Of a stretch of DNA of 64,000 nt, positions 25,253-34,270 are shown piece after piece. Positions within the stretch are counted from its first letter, which is position 1, and every line of letters starts with the position of its first letter. Origin of the DNA: an uncultured Ruminiclostridium sp. (GTDB taxonomy: Bacteria > Bacillota > Clostridia > Oscillospirales > Ruminococcaceae); the NCBI GenBank assembly GCA_910579265.1, contig CAJTTE010000011.1, forward strand, positions 38,394 through 102,393, in the 5' to 3' direction. The translations under genes were made by a program, and so were the position numbers. The notes below the pieces were generated by a model. The model saw nothing but the letters and a program-made list of their open reading frames with translations. It searched no databases and was not told the DNA's origin.

Positions 25253-26398
25253 TTAAAGCGTGTCATGCTTTATCAAAGGGAGGCATACCACGGTCTCTAA
25301 TCCGTCCGGATGATTGTGCAGCAGAACCGTTCCTCCCGAACGTTTGACAATGTAATCAACTATATACAGACCCAGTCCGGAGCCTTGCTCCCGGCCGCAG
25401 TTTGAACCACGGTAGAATTTCCCGAAAATAAAAGGCATATCCTTATCGGGAATACCTAAGCCGTGATCCCGGAAATGTATTTCGGCGTTTTTTTCGGAAA
25501 TAAGCAGGCTTATATCTATATCGCTTTTTGCGTATTTCCTTGAATTGTTTATCAGATTTTCCACAAGTTGCAGCATTCGGTTTTTATCGGCTTTTATGAC
25601 GGCTTTAAGGTCGGGCCTTTTATAGCGGACATCATCTGTATCCGCGCACATATCGCCGATTGCTTTTTCAAGAAATTCCGATAGCTCGATATTTTCGGGA
25701 TTGATCTCAAGCTTATCCAAATCGGAAACAGAATGGAGAAAAAGATCATCGGTAAGCTTTGATACTTCGTCGCATTTTGACATTATTACCGACAGGTATT
25801 TTTTTCGCTTTTCGGCGGTAACGTCCATATTTGCCTCCAATCCTTCGGCATAGGCCCTTATTGAAGCGATGGGGGTCTTTATATCATGAGAAAGGGTCGC
25901 TATGACAGTCTTGTTGTTTTCGACGGCTTCCTTTTCACAGCGTCTCGCTGTATTTATTTCTTTTCTCATGCTGTCGAACGCCCATGTAAACGCGCCGAAG
26001 TAATTTGATCTGTCACGGTAAAGAGGTATATCGAGGCTTCCGGAGGATATGCGCGCCGCAAAATCCTTAAGCTTATCAAAGGGTTTTATTACTGAAAAAT
26101 ACAGATATATAAAAACTGACGCTATCAGGACAACGGCAAGGATACCGAGAACCGGACCGTTAACGGAGTGGTTTTCGCCGGGAATTTCGCGGCGCATACT
26201 TTCAGCAAGCATCCGTGTCTTTTCGGGTATAAGCTCAGTATCTCCTTTTTTTGCAAGCTGTTCTATTTCATTCAGCGCGATAATATGCCGGGATTTGGCT
26301 TCTTCGGGATCAGACCGGTCCGAAAAAAATAAAGCACCCGTAACAATAATGACAAGGGTGCAGGATAAGATCATTAAAGAAAAAAACTTAAGCTTCAT
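25253..26398 (-). CDS. Sensor histidine kinase
   Basis: This 381-residue membrane kinase has a first helix (about 5-25), an extracellular segment of about 55 residues, a second helix (82-104), HAMP, a dimerisation domain with phospho-acceptor His171 in ATLSHDIKTPIASI, and a catalytic domain with N box NLINNSRKYA, G1 HFRDHGLGIPD and G2 GSGLGLYIV. AAAGGAA precedes the ATG. It lies 34 bp after the response regulator and upstream of the ABC exporter, so it probably senses an envelope-active compound. Its architecture with an extracellular loop differs from the intramembrane-sensing BceS type. Confidence 0.92.
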   Translation of the reverse strand: MKLKFFSLMILSCTLVIIVTGALFFSDRSDPEEAKSRHIIALNEIEQLAKKGDTELIPEKTRMLAESMRREIPGENHSVNGPVLGILAVVLIASVFIYLYFSVIKPFDKLKDFAARISSGSLDIPLYRDRSNYFGAFTWAFDSMRKEINTARRCEKEAVENNKTVIATLSHDIKTPIASIRAYAEGLEANMDVTAEKRKKYLSVIMSKCDEVSKLTDDLFLHSVSDLDKLEINPENIELSEFLEKAIGDMCADTDDVRYKRPDLKAVIKADKNRMLQLVENLINNSRKYAKSDIDISLLISEKNAEIHFRDHGLGIPDKDMPFIFGKFYRGSNCGREQGSGLGLYIVDYIVKRSGGTVLLHNHPDGLETVVCLPLIKHDTL

Positions 26399-26432
26399 TT
26401 TCGGTAGATTCCTTTCTTGTACAGGGCGTATT

Positions 26433-27119
26433 TTAAATGTGCAGCATATACCCTACCTTAAATACGGTTTTAATATACCGGGGTTCGGCAGGGTCGTCCT
26501 CAAGCTTTTCCCTGAGCCATCTTATGTGTACGGTAAGGGTAGAGGGTTCAACGGAGGAAAAAGCGCCCCATACTTCGGATAAAAGCCTTTCTTTTGATAC
26601 TGGAGAATTGATATGTTCGCAAAGGCAGGCAAGCAGATCAAATTCGCGGAGAGAAAGGGAAATGCTTTTTCCTCCTTTTGTAACCGTTCTTTTAGTAATA
26701 TTAACGTTTATGCTTCCGAAGGATACCTCTTTTTCAATGTCTATTCCTCCGTAGCTTCGGCGTATAAGCGCATTAACTCTCGAAAGAAGTTCTTTCATGG
26801 AATAGGGCTTGGGAAGATAATCGTCTCCTCCTATGTCAAAGCCGGTTATTCTGTCCGTTTCGCTTGTCCTCGCGCTGGCGAAAATTATGGGAACGCCGTT
26901 TGATGATTTGCGTAGCGTTTTGCAAAAATCCAGACCTGTTTCATCGGGTAAATTTATGTCCAGCAGTATCAGGTGGAAGTTTTCTTCAGACAAGAGGAAC
27001 TCCGCTTCTTCCGCAGTTTCGGTCCGTATCACTTCATAGCCGTAGCTTTCAAGCATGTCGGATATTATTTCGGATAGTTCCTTATCGTCATCCACTATCA
27101 GTATTCGTTTTTTATGCAT
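26433..27119 (-). CDS. Response regulator, OmpR family
   Basis: This 228-residue regulator has a receiver domain (acidic pocket at Asp10-12, phospho-acceptor Asp54 in LILLDINLPDETG, Lys in PKPYS) and a C-terminal winged helix (SLREFDLLACLCEH, and LTVHIRWLREKLEDD). It is in an operon with the kinase. The likely target is the CTTAA-repeat promoter in front of the ABC exporter at 25114-25170. The start has GGAGGGA upstream. Confidence 0.93.
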   Translation of the reverse strand: MHKKRILIVDDDKELSEIISDMLESYGYEVIRTETAEEAEFLLSEENFHLILLDINLPDETGLDFCKTLRKSSNGVPIIFASARTSETDRITGFDIGGDDYLPKPYSMKELLSRVNALIRRSYGGIDIEKEVSFGSINVNITKRTVTKGGKSISLSLREFDLLACLCEHINSPVSKERLLSEVWGAFSSVEPSTLTVHIRWLREKLEDDPAEPRYIKTVFKVGYMLHI

Positions 27120-27186
27120 TTCAGGTTTTTCCCTCCGACAGTCGAATAAATTCCAACATGGATATATGTATAATATGTAAGGAAAT

Positions 27187-27756
27187 TTACATTCCGTAGA
27201 ACATCATGTTCACGGCTTCCGTGACGAACATATCCCTTTGCAGCTTATCGTCCAGATCGTAGCCTACGATATCCTTTGAATGAGATCCCGTTAAAAAGGC
27301 GGTTTGCAGCGCGGATGTCAGTATAAACGATATAATCCTTTTTTTCCTTTTGTCAGGATTGTCCTTTATGGCGAGAGCAAGGCCGTTTCTTGCGGCGGTG
27401 GTATTGCTTTTGGGTGTATAGTCCTTAAAATCGCTGAGAATAAATATTTTAGCCATGGTTTTATTTTCATAAAAGAAATCGAAGATCTGTCTCGCCTGAT
27501 TTATCAGACGTTCGCAGTCGTTTTCAGCCCCCAGGTCGTCATCCTGAGAGCAGAAGCAGAAAAGGATCCGGTTTACAATACGCTGAACGCAAAGCTCTAT
27601 CAGCCTGTCCTTACTTTTAAAGTGATAATTGATAAGCCCCAATGCAATCCCGCACCGCTTAGCAATAGCTCTGGCTGTTACGGATTTCAGATCTCCGTTT
27701 TTTTCTTCAATAAGCTTTGTTGTTTCCTTAATTATGCTTTCCTTTATATCCGCCAT
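27187..27756 (-). CDS. TetR family transcriptional regulator
   Basis: This 189-residue repressor has an N-terminal helix-turn-helix (KSVTARAIAKRCGIALGLIN, then YHFKSKDRLIE), as in TetR/AcrR proteins, and a helical ligand domain without recognisable specificity. The ATG at 27756 (MADIKES) is preferred over a longer frame because AAGGAG precedes it; the longer frame would run through the operator. A perfect palindrome 40 bp upstream is a probable autoregulatory site. No intact divergent target gene is present. Confidence 0.85.
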   Translation of the reverse strand: MADIKESIIKETTKLIEEKNGDLKSVTARAIAKRCGIALGLINYHFKSKDRLIELCVQRIVNRILFCFCSQDDDLGAENDCERLINQARQIFDFFYENKTMAKIFILSDFKDYTPKSNTTAARNGLALAIKDNPDKRKKRIISFILTSALQTAFLTGSHSKDIVGYDLDDKLQRDMFVTEAVNMMFYGM

Positions 27757-27795
27757 AGCTTTAACTCCTTTTTTATTCAATAAGCTCAAGGTATA

Positions 27796-27808
27796 TGAAC
27801 AATGTTCA
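27796..27808. promoter_or_regulatory. Palindromic operator, probably for the TetR regulator
   Basis: TGAACAATGTTCA is a perfect 13-bp inverted repeat between the TetR start and a plus-strand AGGAGG. Its position suggests it controls both directions. Confidence 0.5.
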
Positions 27809-27839
27809 AAAATCAAAACAGGAGGTTTATATTAAATCC

Positions 27840-27992
27840 GTGTTTTATATTTTTAAAGAAAAAGAAATTGCACTTTTTTCGCTCAATCAAATTGACAGAT
27901 ATGAGCCTTTATCACTTAGGATGGAACAGGGAATAAAACATAATATCGCATTGAACGACGTTCAGCGCGTTGCCCGAGAAATGCAAAAATGA
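27840..27992 (+). pseudogene. Short open frame, possible remnant of the TetR-controlled gene
   Basis: An AGGAGG at 27820 is followed by a frame with no nearby ATG; GTG at 27840 would give 50 residues (FYIFKEKEIALFSLNQIDRY and onward to a stop at 27992). An ATG at 27795 in the same frame would overlap the operator. The product is not recognised, and the poor start suggests a gene fragment left after a deletion. Confidence 0.3.
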
Positions 27993-28025
27993 TTTTTAAA
28001 AAGGACTTGGGTCGTACATATTACT

Positions 28026-28052
28026 GTAAGTATATAACGTGTTATATTTTAC
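28026..28052. promoter_or_regulatory. Long AT-rich palindrome upstream of an orphan ribosome binding site
   Basis: GTAAGTATATAACGTGTTAT continues into ATTTTAC, so GTAA-N2-ATATAAC is inverted around GT. AGAAGGAGACG follows but no start codon, so this may be the operator of a deleted gene. Confidence 0.35.
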
Positions 28053-28115
28053 AAACAGAAGGAGACGAAATACATCGATCACAAAACGGATATTTTATTA
28101 TTCTTTTTACCTGCC

Positions 28116-29477
28116 TTACTTGCCCACGCAGAATTTTTTAAACACCTCATCTATAACCTGTTCGCTGACATTTTCTCCGGTAAGCTCCGAAAGATGATCT
28201 AAAGCCGTTTCAAGCATTACTCCGGTAGCGTCTAAAGTAACGCCCTCAATGATGCCGTCAATGGCTTTTTCTATAGCGTCGCGGGCCTTTACCGCCGCAT
28301 CGCGCTGGCGTTCGTTGGCGATAAATCCCGCCGAGATATCCAGTTTTTCCGGATTTATGAATTTTGCCGCCGCATCGTTAAGCTTTCGGAGAGATTCGGG
28401 ATTATTGGCGGAGATTTCGGCGACCCTTCCGAACTGTGTGGCAAGATACGCCATATCCAGTCGGCTTTCAAGGTCAAGCTTGTTTATTATGCAAAGGACA
28501 TGCTTCCCCTTTAGCTTTTCTATAAGCCGGTAGTCTTCTTTTTCCAGGGGACGGCTGTTATCAAATACCGCAAAAACAAGCTGAGCCTGTTCAAGGCGTC
28601 TTTCCATCTTCACCACGCCTATTCTCTCAACCGGATTGTCCGTTTCTCTTATGCCCGCACAATCGGCAATTTTAAGTAACGTACCGCCGAGGATCACATT
28701 TTCCTCCACAATGTCCCTTGTCGTACCCTCTATATCCGTGACAATACTGCGCTCACAGCCTACCAGCAGATTCATAAGGGTCGATTTTCCCACATTGGGC
28801 TTACCGACTATGGCAACGCTTATTCCGTCGCGCAGCGCCTGACCAAGGTCGTAGCTTTCAAGAAGCAGATGAAGACGCAGACGGCAATCGGAAAGCTGTC
28901 CGAGCTGCGAGCTTATTTCAAAGCTGTCCAATCCCTCGTCCGGGTAATCGATCCAGGCGGAGATCTGGACCGCGATGTCAAGTATCGTCTTTTTTATTTC
29001 GGCTATTTTTTTGTACAAAGCTCCGTCAAGCTGAGCTGCGGCGCACTTGAGGTACTGATCGCTTTTTGAGCTTATTATATCGGCAACGGCTTCCGCCTGA
29101 GTCAGAGTAAGTTTTCCGCTTAAAAGAGCCCTGCGGGTAAACTCGCCTGCCTGAGCCATTTGTGCGCCGGCGTCAAGGCAGGCACGGAGGATCCGCCTTG
29201 TAATCAGCACACCGCCGTGGCAGGTTATCTCGGCCGTGTCTTCACCCGTGTAACTGTGCGGTGCGCGGAATATAAGGAGAACACCGTCGTCAAGCTTCTC
29301 GCCTTCCCATTCTATACTGCCGTAGCAGGCGGTATAGCCTTTCATGCTTATTATGCTTTTATTTCCCGAAGGCTTAAAAACCTTTTCCGCGATCCGGAGC
29401 GCCTTTTCTCCGCTTATCCGTATAACGGATATTCCTCCTGTTCCCGGAGGAGTTGCGATTGCCGCAATAGTTGACAT
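28116..29477 (-). CDS. mnmE: tRNA uridine-5-carboxymethylaminomethyl(34) synthesis GTPase MnmE
   Basis: This 453-residue enzyme, with MnmG, modifies the wobble uridine of several tRNAs. The N-terminal tetrahydrofolate-binding domain starts STIAAIATPPGTGGISVIRI. The G domain has G1 GKPNVGKST, G2/G3 GTTRDIVEE and DCAG, and G4 NKLD. The protein ends in the conserved FCVGK with the catalytic Cys. The length is normal. It follows the SecA2-like gene after 39 bp on the same strand. MnmG is not in the window. Confidence 0.97.
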   Translation of the reverse strand: MSTIAAIATPPGTGGISVIRISGEKALRIAEKVFKPSGNKSIISMKGYTACYGSIEWEGEKLDDGVLLIFRAPHSYTGEDTAEITCHGGVLITRRILRACLDAGAQMAQAGEFTRRALLSGKLTLTQAEAVADIISSKSDQYLKCAAAQLDGALYKKIAEIKKTILDIAVQISAWIDYPDEGLDSFEISSQLGQLSDCRLRLHLLLESYDLGQALRDGISVAIVGKPNVGKSTLMNLLVGCERSIVTDIEGTTRDIVEENVILGGTLLKIADCAGIRETDNPVERIGVVKMERRLEQAQLVFAVFDNSRPLEKEDYRLIEKLKGKHVLCIINKLDLESRLDMAYLATQFGRVAEISANNPESLRKLNDAAAKFINPEKLDISAGFIANERQRDAAVKARDAIEKAIDGIIEGVTLDATGVMLETALDHLSELTGENVSEQVIDEVFKKFCVGK

Positions 29478-29516
29478 AGCACCTTACCTTTCATATAGAA
29501 CGACGCCGTAATAAAA

Positions 29517-31835
29517 TCACTTTTTCTTTTTCCAGAACAGAAAGCCTTTTTTCTTTTCCATCGCGTCATTTTCCGATTTTTCCAATACGGACGGAGCTTT
29601 TTCCGCAGATCCGCCGATTTTCTGTTCATCTTCATTTTCACCGCCGAATACATTAAAAAGGAAGGGCATTTTATTAAGCTCATCGCCGGTATCTTCAAGG
29701 AGATAGGTCCGTATGTTTTCGGGTACGGTGATTTTATAATTATCCGGTCCCACATCCAGCAAATGCTCCAGCTGTTCCAGCATATAATGTCTAAGCTCGT
29801 TTTCCATTCCCTCATAATAGTCTTCGGCAATGATGTTATACTCTTCGGAAGGGCTTTTGCCCCCTACCTCCATTAGATGAATTCCGCGGCGTATTCCTTC
29901 CGTGTATTCCAGATAATCGCTCCAAAGCCTGTTAATAGCGGCAAGAGCGGTTTTTCGCTCAAGCTCTCTCAGCGTATCCTCACCGAATCGTACAACGGCA
30001 TCCGAATAAAACGTAGAGGTTTTCCAGATGTTCACATCTCCGTTATAAAGGATCCGATTTTTTGTTTTAAAAATCTGCTCCCTGTGTTTTTCACCTATCA
30101 TGGTGAATTTCATGAGTCTTGCTCTTATATCGAAGCCGTCCCCTTCGGAAATGCGCTGCACTCTTTCAACCTCTCTGAGGAGAACCTTATCCTCTATTGC
30201 GTCTGAGCCGGAGTCGGGTATATGCTTGGAGGGCACAAGAGATTTTAATTTGTATTTATCCATTATCGGTTCGTCAAGCGATACGAATCGGCGGCTCTCA
30301 CCGGGATCACCCTGCCTTCCGGTACGGCCTATCAGTTGCTTTACTATACGGCTGCTCTCCGGCATATATGTGGAAATAACCAGAAGCCCGCCGGCTTTTA
30401 ATGCTTCTTCCCGTTTTGACTCATCGCTGCCGCCCAGACGTATGTCGACGCCGCGCCCCGCCATATTGGTGGATATGGTGATCGCATAAGGCGCTCCCGC
30501 GTTGCTTATGACTTCCGCTTCCTTCCTGTCGTTTTTCGCATTGAGCACCGATGCGGTTATGCCTTTATCCTTTAAAAGATCACGGAGGAGCTCGCTGTCG
30601 GAAATGCTACCCGTTCCCACCAGAACAGGCTGTCCTTTTTTATGGGCAAGCTCGACAGCTTTTGCGACCGCATTCCATTTCGAATCGGCGTCCCGGTATA
30701 TTTCAAGCTCGTTATCAATCCTTCTGCTCGGAAGATGGGGCTCGCCCTTTTCAAAGGTCAGTCCGTATATCTGGAAAAATTCGTCCTTAGAGGCTTCGGC
30801 AGTACCGGTCATTGCCGCCAGAAAATCGTATTTTCGTATAAAATACTGAAGAGCAATGCTGCCCATAATAACTCCCCGGGTCGTGACATGAAGATCGTGC
30901 TTCAGCTCTACTGCCGATTGAAGCATTCCGGGATATATCCTGTTTTTCGCGATTCTTCCCGTAAATTTGTCTATAAGCTGTATTTGTCCGTCACGATCAA
31001 TATAATCCACGTCCTCCTTCAAGAAAAAGCATGCCTTTAAGCAGTCGTTTATTTTTCCCAGAAGATCGGAATTTTCTTCGTCATACAAATTGTCAACGCC
31101 GAAACGGCTTTCAGCCTTGGACGCTCCTTCGTCGGTCAGATAAACGCTTTCGGCTTCAAGACTGATTTCATAATCATTTTCCGAAAAAGACTTTATAAAT
31201 TCCGAAACCTCTGAAAGCAAAGGATCCGGCTTTACTTCGGTATCTCCCGCAACCACCATGGGAATACGTGCTTCATCTATAAGAAGAGAATCGGCTTCGT
31301 CCACAATAGCCGCTTCAAAGTGCTCGCCTACGGCTTCTTCGGGAGACTGCACCGTAAAGTCTCTGAGATAATCAAAGCAACGTTCCTTTGCGCTTATATA
31401 AAGCACGTCCGCCCTATATGCCGAACGTCTTTCCGAAAGCGGGGTTTGTTCGGTAACATAGGCAACGGTCGTATCCAGCAGTTCGTAAACCGGAGACATC
31501 CAGTTTTTATCGCGTTCCGCAAGATAGTCGTTAAAGGTAAGGATATGAACCCTGCGGCCGCAAAGCCTGTGCCACACGGCGGCAAATACCGCGCAGAGAG
31601 TCTTTCCTTCTCCGGTGGGAAGTTCGAGTATTTTATATTCGGTAAGAGCTCTTGCCGCCAAAAGCTGTTCATCAAAGGGGGTTTGTCCAAGGCCTTCTTC
31701 CGCCGCTCTGCATACCGCTGCAAAAAGCGGCTCAAGCTTTTTTCCGTTGTCACAGCTGTCTAAAAGTGTTTTTATTTCACAGCCTTCCGCATATTCTCTA
31801 ATATCGGAAATAAATTTCTTGTCAGCAGCATTCAT
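29517..31835 (-). CDS. SecA-family translocase ATPase, SecA2-like
   Basis: This 772-residue preprotein translocase motor has NBD1 with PTGEGKTLCA and the Walker B region AIVDEADSLLIDEARIP. It has the preprotein cross-linking region, NBD2 with STNMAGRGVDIRLGG and QLIGRTGRQGDPGESR, and a scaffold. It ends in a Lys-rich tail (KKKGFLFWKKKK) instead of the Cys/His SEC-C zinc motif, and it is shorter than housekeeping SecA. Both points suggest an accessory SecA2. No accessory SecY2 or substrate genes lie nearby. The ATG at 31835 follows GAAGAGGTAAG and is preferred to a longer frame. Confidence 0.85.
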   Translation of the reverse strand: MNAADKKFISDIREYAEGCEIKTLLDSCDNGKKLEPLFAAVCRAAEEGLGQTPFDEQLLAARALTEYKILELPTGEGKTLCAVFAAVWHRLCGRRVHILTFNDYLAERDKNWMSPVYELLDTTVAYVTEQTPLSERRSAYRADVLYISAKERCFDYLRDFTVQSPEEAVGEHFEAAIVDEADSLLIDEARIPMVVAGDTEVKPDPLLSEVSEFIKSFSENDYEISLEAESVYLTDEGASKAESRFGVDNLYDEENSDLLGKINDCLKACFFLKEDVDYIDRDGQIQLIDKFTGRIAKNRIYPGMLQSAVELKHDLHVTTRGVIMGSIALQYFIRKYDFLAAMTGTAEASKDEFFQIYGLTFEKGEPHLPSRRIDNELEIYRDADSKWNAVAKAVELAHKKGQPVLVGTGSISDSELLRDLLKDKGITASVLNAKNDRKEAEVISNAGAPYAITISTNMAGRGVDIRLGGSDESKREEALKAGGLLVISTYMPESSRIVKQLIGRTGRQGDPGESRRFVSLDEPIMDKYKLKSLVPSKHIPDSGSDAIEDKVLLREVERVQRISEGDGFDIRARLMKFTMIGEKHREQIFKTKNRILYNGDVNIWKTSTFYSDAVVRFGEDTLRELERKTALAAINRLWSDYLEYTEGIRRGIHLMEVGGKSPSEEYNIIAEDYYEGMENELRHYMLEQLEHLLDVGPDNYKITVPENIRTYLLEDTGDELNKMPFLFNVFGGENEDEQKIGGSAEKAPSVLEKSENDAMEKKKGFLFWKKKK

Positions 31836-32239
31836 TATCTTACCTCTTCTGATTTCTTTAATTTCTTGAATTATAGCATATAACTGAAGAAAAGTAAAGA
31901 CAGCACTTTTCACATGGCTGTTTTCCGTTCCCTCGGCTTTATGATTTTATATTTTCCCCAAGAAGCGGCAGTAAATGTCGGTCAATAAACAGGAGTTACA
32001 AAATATAACGACAGGTACGGCATTGCGTAAATCGGCTTGAAAGCGCCGGCCGGAGGATGCAAGAAGTAAATAAAACCATAATCGCATACAGCGGCATTTG
32101 TATGGCGAGGGTATATACGAGCGCGTATCCGTCAGCGTGCCGCGCAGGCTTCCGGGACTTATGATACGGCGGAAAATATTAAAATCGATACTACAAAAAG
32201 AAATTTAAAATGTTTCCGGTTTCTTTACGGGCGCATACT
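31836..32239. other. Gene-free stretch upstream of the SecA2-like gene
   Basis: About 400 bp with no supported gene or clear promoter; the base composition is like coding sequence, so it may hold decayed DNA. A family C repeat follows. Confidence 0.4.
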
Positions 32240-32404
32240 ACGGGCTGCCTGAAAAAGCCGCAATCTGCACGGCCTCTGCCGACTGCCGGCGCTTTACGCA
32301 TCAAAAATACCCGAAACGTTACCGTATTCCTCCGTTTTTTATTGAAGCCGTCATGCACTCGGCAAAGCTTTTCACAATCGCTTGGTTTTCGGATACGCTC
32401 TAAT
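32240..32404 (+). repeat. Family C repeat, copy 4
   Basis: It runs from CGGGCTGCCTGAAAAAGCCG to GGTTTTCGGATACGCTC, sharing the CTGACTGCGGGCGC-like core (here CCGACTGCCGGCGC). It lacks the CCAAAGGGATA landmark, so it is a diverged copy. From 32405 to 32716 nothing else is seen except a weak promoter for glmU (TTGCAA at 32634, GAAAAT at 32657). Confidence 0.5.
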
Positions 32405-32716
32405 TTACGGCGGTTTTGTACCTGCCCGAAGCACCGGAAAATCTTATTTCGGTAATGCGGCTTTAATCCCGCTGATAAAGACTTGCTTTTTCCCAAGGGA
32501 AAACTCGGTTCGGAGGATGCGGTCCGAATCTGCTGTATCTGCATATCATTTGCGGTAAATTACAGAAAAAACGCAGAAGGATATTTCACGGACAAATGTT
32601 ATGAAGCGCTTAAAATTTATTTTACGAAAGCTATTGCAAAATTTCCGCAAATATGAGAAAATAGAGGAGAGAAAACAGCGATAACATCTGATATAAATAC
32701 CGAAAGGAAGAATTTT

Positions 32717-34099
32717 ATGAACGAAACCGCCTGTATAGTGCTTGCTGCGGGAGACGGCAAGAGGATGAGATCCGATAAGCCGAAGGTGCTTATGAATGTT
32801 TTGTTTGAACCCATGCTGGGTTGGGTACTGGACAGTGTTGAGGAAATAAATCCCGATGAAATATGTGTTGTTGTAGGAAACGGAGAGGAGCAGGTCAGAG
32901 CATATCTCGAGACACGCGGCCGGCTCTGTTCGGTTGTAAGACAGACAGAAAGGAAGGGTACCGGACATGCGGTGATGCAGGCCGAAAATGTTCTCAGAAA
33001 CAGTAAAAGCGTACTTGTTCTTTGCGGTGACGCTCCTTTTATTGACGCCGGAACAATAAATGCCGCACTTAAAATTCATAACGAGGGACACTGTGGAGTA
33101 ACGGTAATAGCCGCCGTTCCCGACGATCCCTTCGGATACGGCAGGATAGTAAGAGACACGAACGGAGATCTTCTCAGGATAGTTGAGCAGAAGGACGCGG
33201 ATGAAAATCAGAGAAGTATCGGGGAAATCAATTCCGGCGCTTATTGGTTTGACAGCGCCGCATTGCTTGAAGCGCTACCTATGCTGATGAATGATAATGC
33301 GGCGGGAGAATATTATCTTACCGACGCCGTTTCCGTTATAAGAAAAAGCGGCAGACGAGCGGCAGTCTGCACCGCCGAAAATAAATACATAGTTCTTGGT
33401 GCAAACTCAAGAGCCGATCTTACCGTTCTCAATAATTATGCCAGAGAAAAAATCATAAACGAACTTATGCTTGAGGGAGTGGAGTTCCCGTGCACCGACG
33501 GAATAATTATAGGCAAGAACGTGGAGATCGGCCGGGATACCGTTATACTTCCGAATACGGTGATAAGAGGGAAATGCAGAATCGGATGCGGCTGCGAAAT
33601 AGGTCCCAATTCACTTCTGGAGGATACCACGGCGGGAGACGGCGTAATTCTCAATAATGTTCAGTCTTATCAAAGCGTTGTGGAAAGCGGCGCTCATATA
33701 GGCCCGTTTTCACAGCTCCGCTCCGGTTCTCATATAGGACGCAACGTAAAAATAGGAGACTTTGTTGAAATAAAAAACAGCAATATAGGCGAAAAAACCT
33801 CGGCAGCCCACCTTACGTATATCGGAGACAGCGATGTGGGGAGAGGAGTTAATTTCGGTTGCGGCTGTGTTACCGCCAACTATGACGGCATTCATAAGTT
33901 CAGGACTAAAATAGGCGACGACGCATTTATAGGCTGCAACACCAATCTGATCGCGCCGGTTGAGATAGGAGACAACGCCGCTACGGGCGCGGGCTCTACG
34001 ATCACTGAAAACGTGCCTTCAAACGCTTTGGCTGTAGAGAGAGCCGGCACACGAATAATCGACGATTGGGAAATGAACAAAAAAAGACCGAGAAAATAA
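32717..34099 (+). CDS. glmU: Bifunctional UDP-N-acetylglucosamine pyrophosphorylase / glucosamine-1-phosphate acetyltransferase
   Basis: This 460-residue enzyme makes UDP-GlcNAc for peptidoglycan. The uridyltransferase half opens with LAAGDGKRMRSDKPKVL and has the expected GDAPF and NSGAYWFD segments. The C-terminal half is a left-handed beta-helix of hexapeptide repeats (from about residue 255) with the acetyltransferase landmark AAHLTYIGDSDVG and then NYDG. GAAAGGAAG precedes the ATG. It is followed by prs, a gene pair conserved in Firmicutes. Confidence 0.97.
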   Translation: MNETACIVLAAGDGKRMRSDKPKVLMNVLFEPMLGWVLDSVEEINPDEICVVVGNGEEQVRAYLETRGRLCSVVRQTERKGTGHAVMQAENVLRNSKSVLVLCGDAPFIDAGTINAALKIHNEGHCGVTVIAAVPDDPFGYGRIVRDTNGDLLRIVEQKDADENQRSIGEINSGAYWFDSAALLEALPMLMNDNAAGEYYLTDAVSVIRKSGRRAAVCTAENKYIVLGANSRADLTVLNNYAREKIINELMLEGVEFPCTDGIIIGKNVEIGRDTVILPNTVIRGKCRIGCGCEIGPNSLLEDTTAGDGVILNNVQSYQSVVESGAHIGPFSQLRSGSHIGRNVKIGDFVEIKNSNIGEKTSAAHLTYIGDSDVGRGVNFGCGCVTANYDGIHKFRTKIGDDAFIGCNTNLIAPVEIGDNAATGAGSTITENVPSNALAVERAGTRIIDDWEMNKKRPRK

Positions 34100-34270
34100 A
34101 AAGGATGCTGTAAACCGGAGGAAGGAAATTTCAAAAAAGGCGCTTTATATTCAATTCGTTACAAGAAAGCGCGTTAATACGGACCGATCTGAAAGTGTCG
34201 GGACTGGTTAGAAATCATCCGGCGGCAGATAACGCTTAGAACATATAAATCAAAAAAGGAAGTATAAAAA

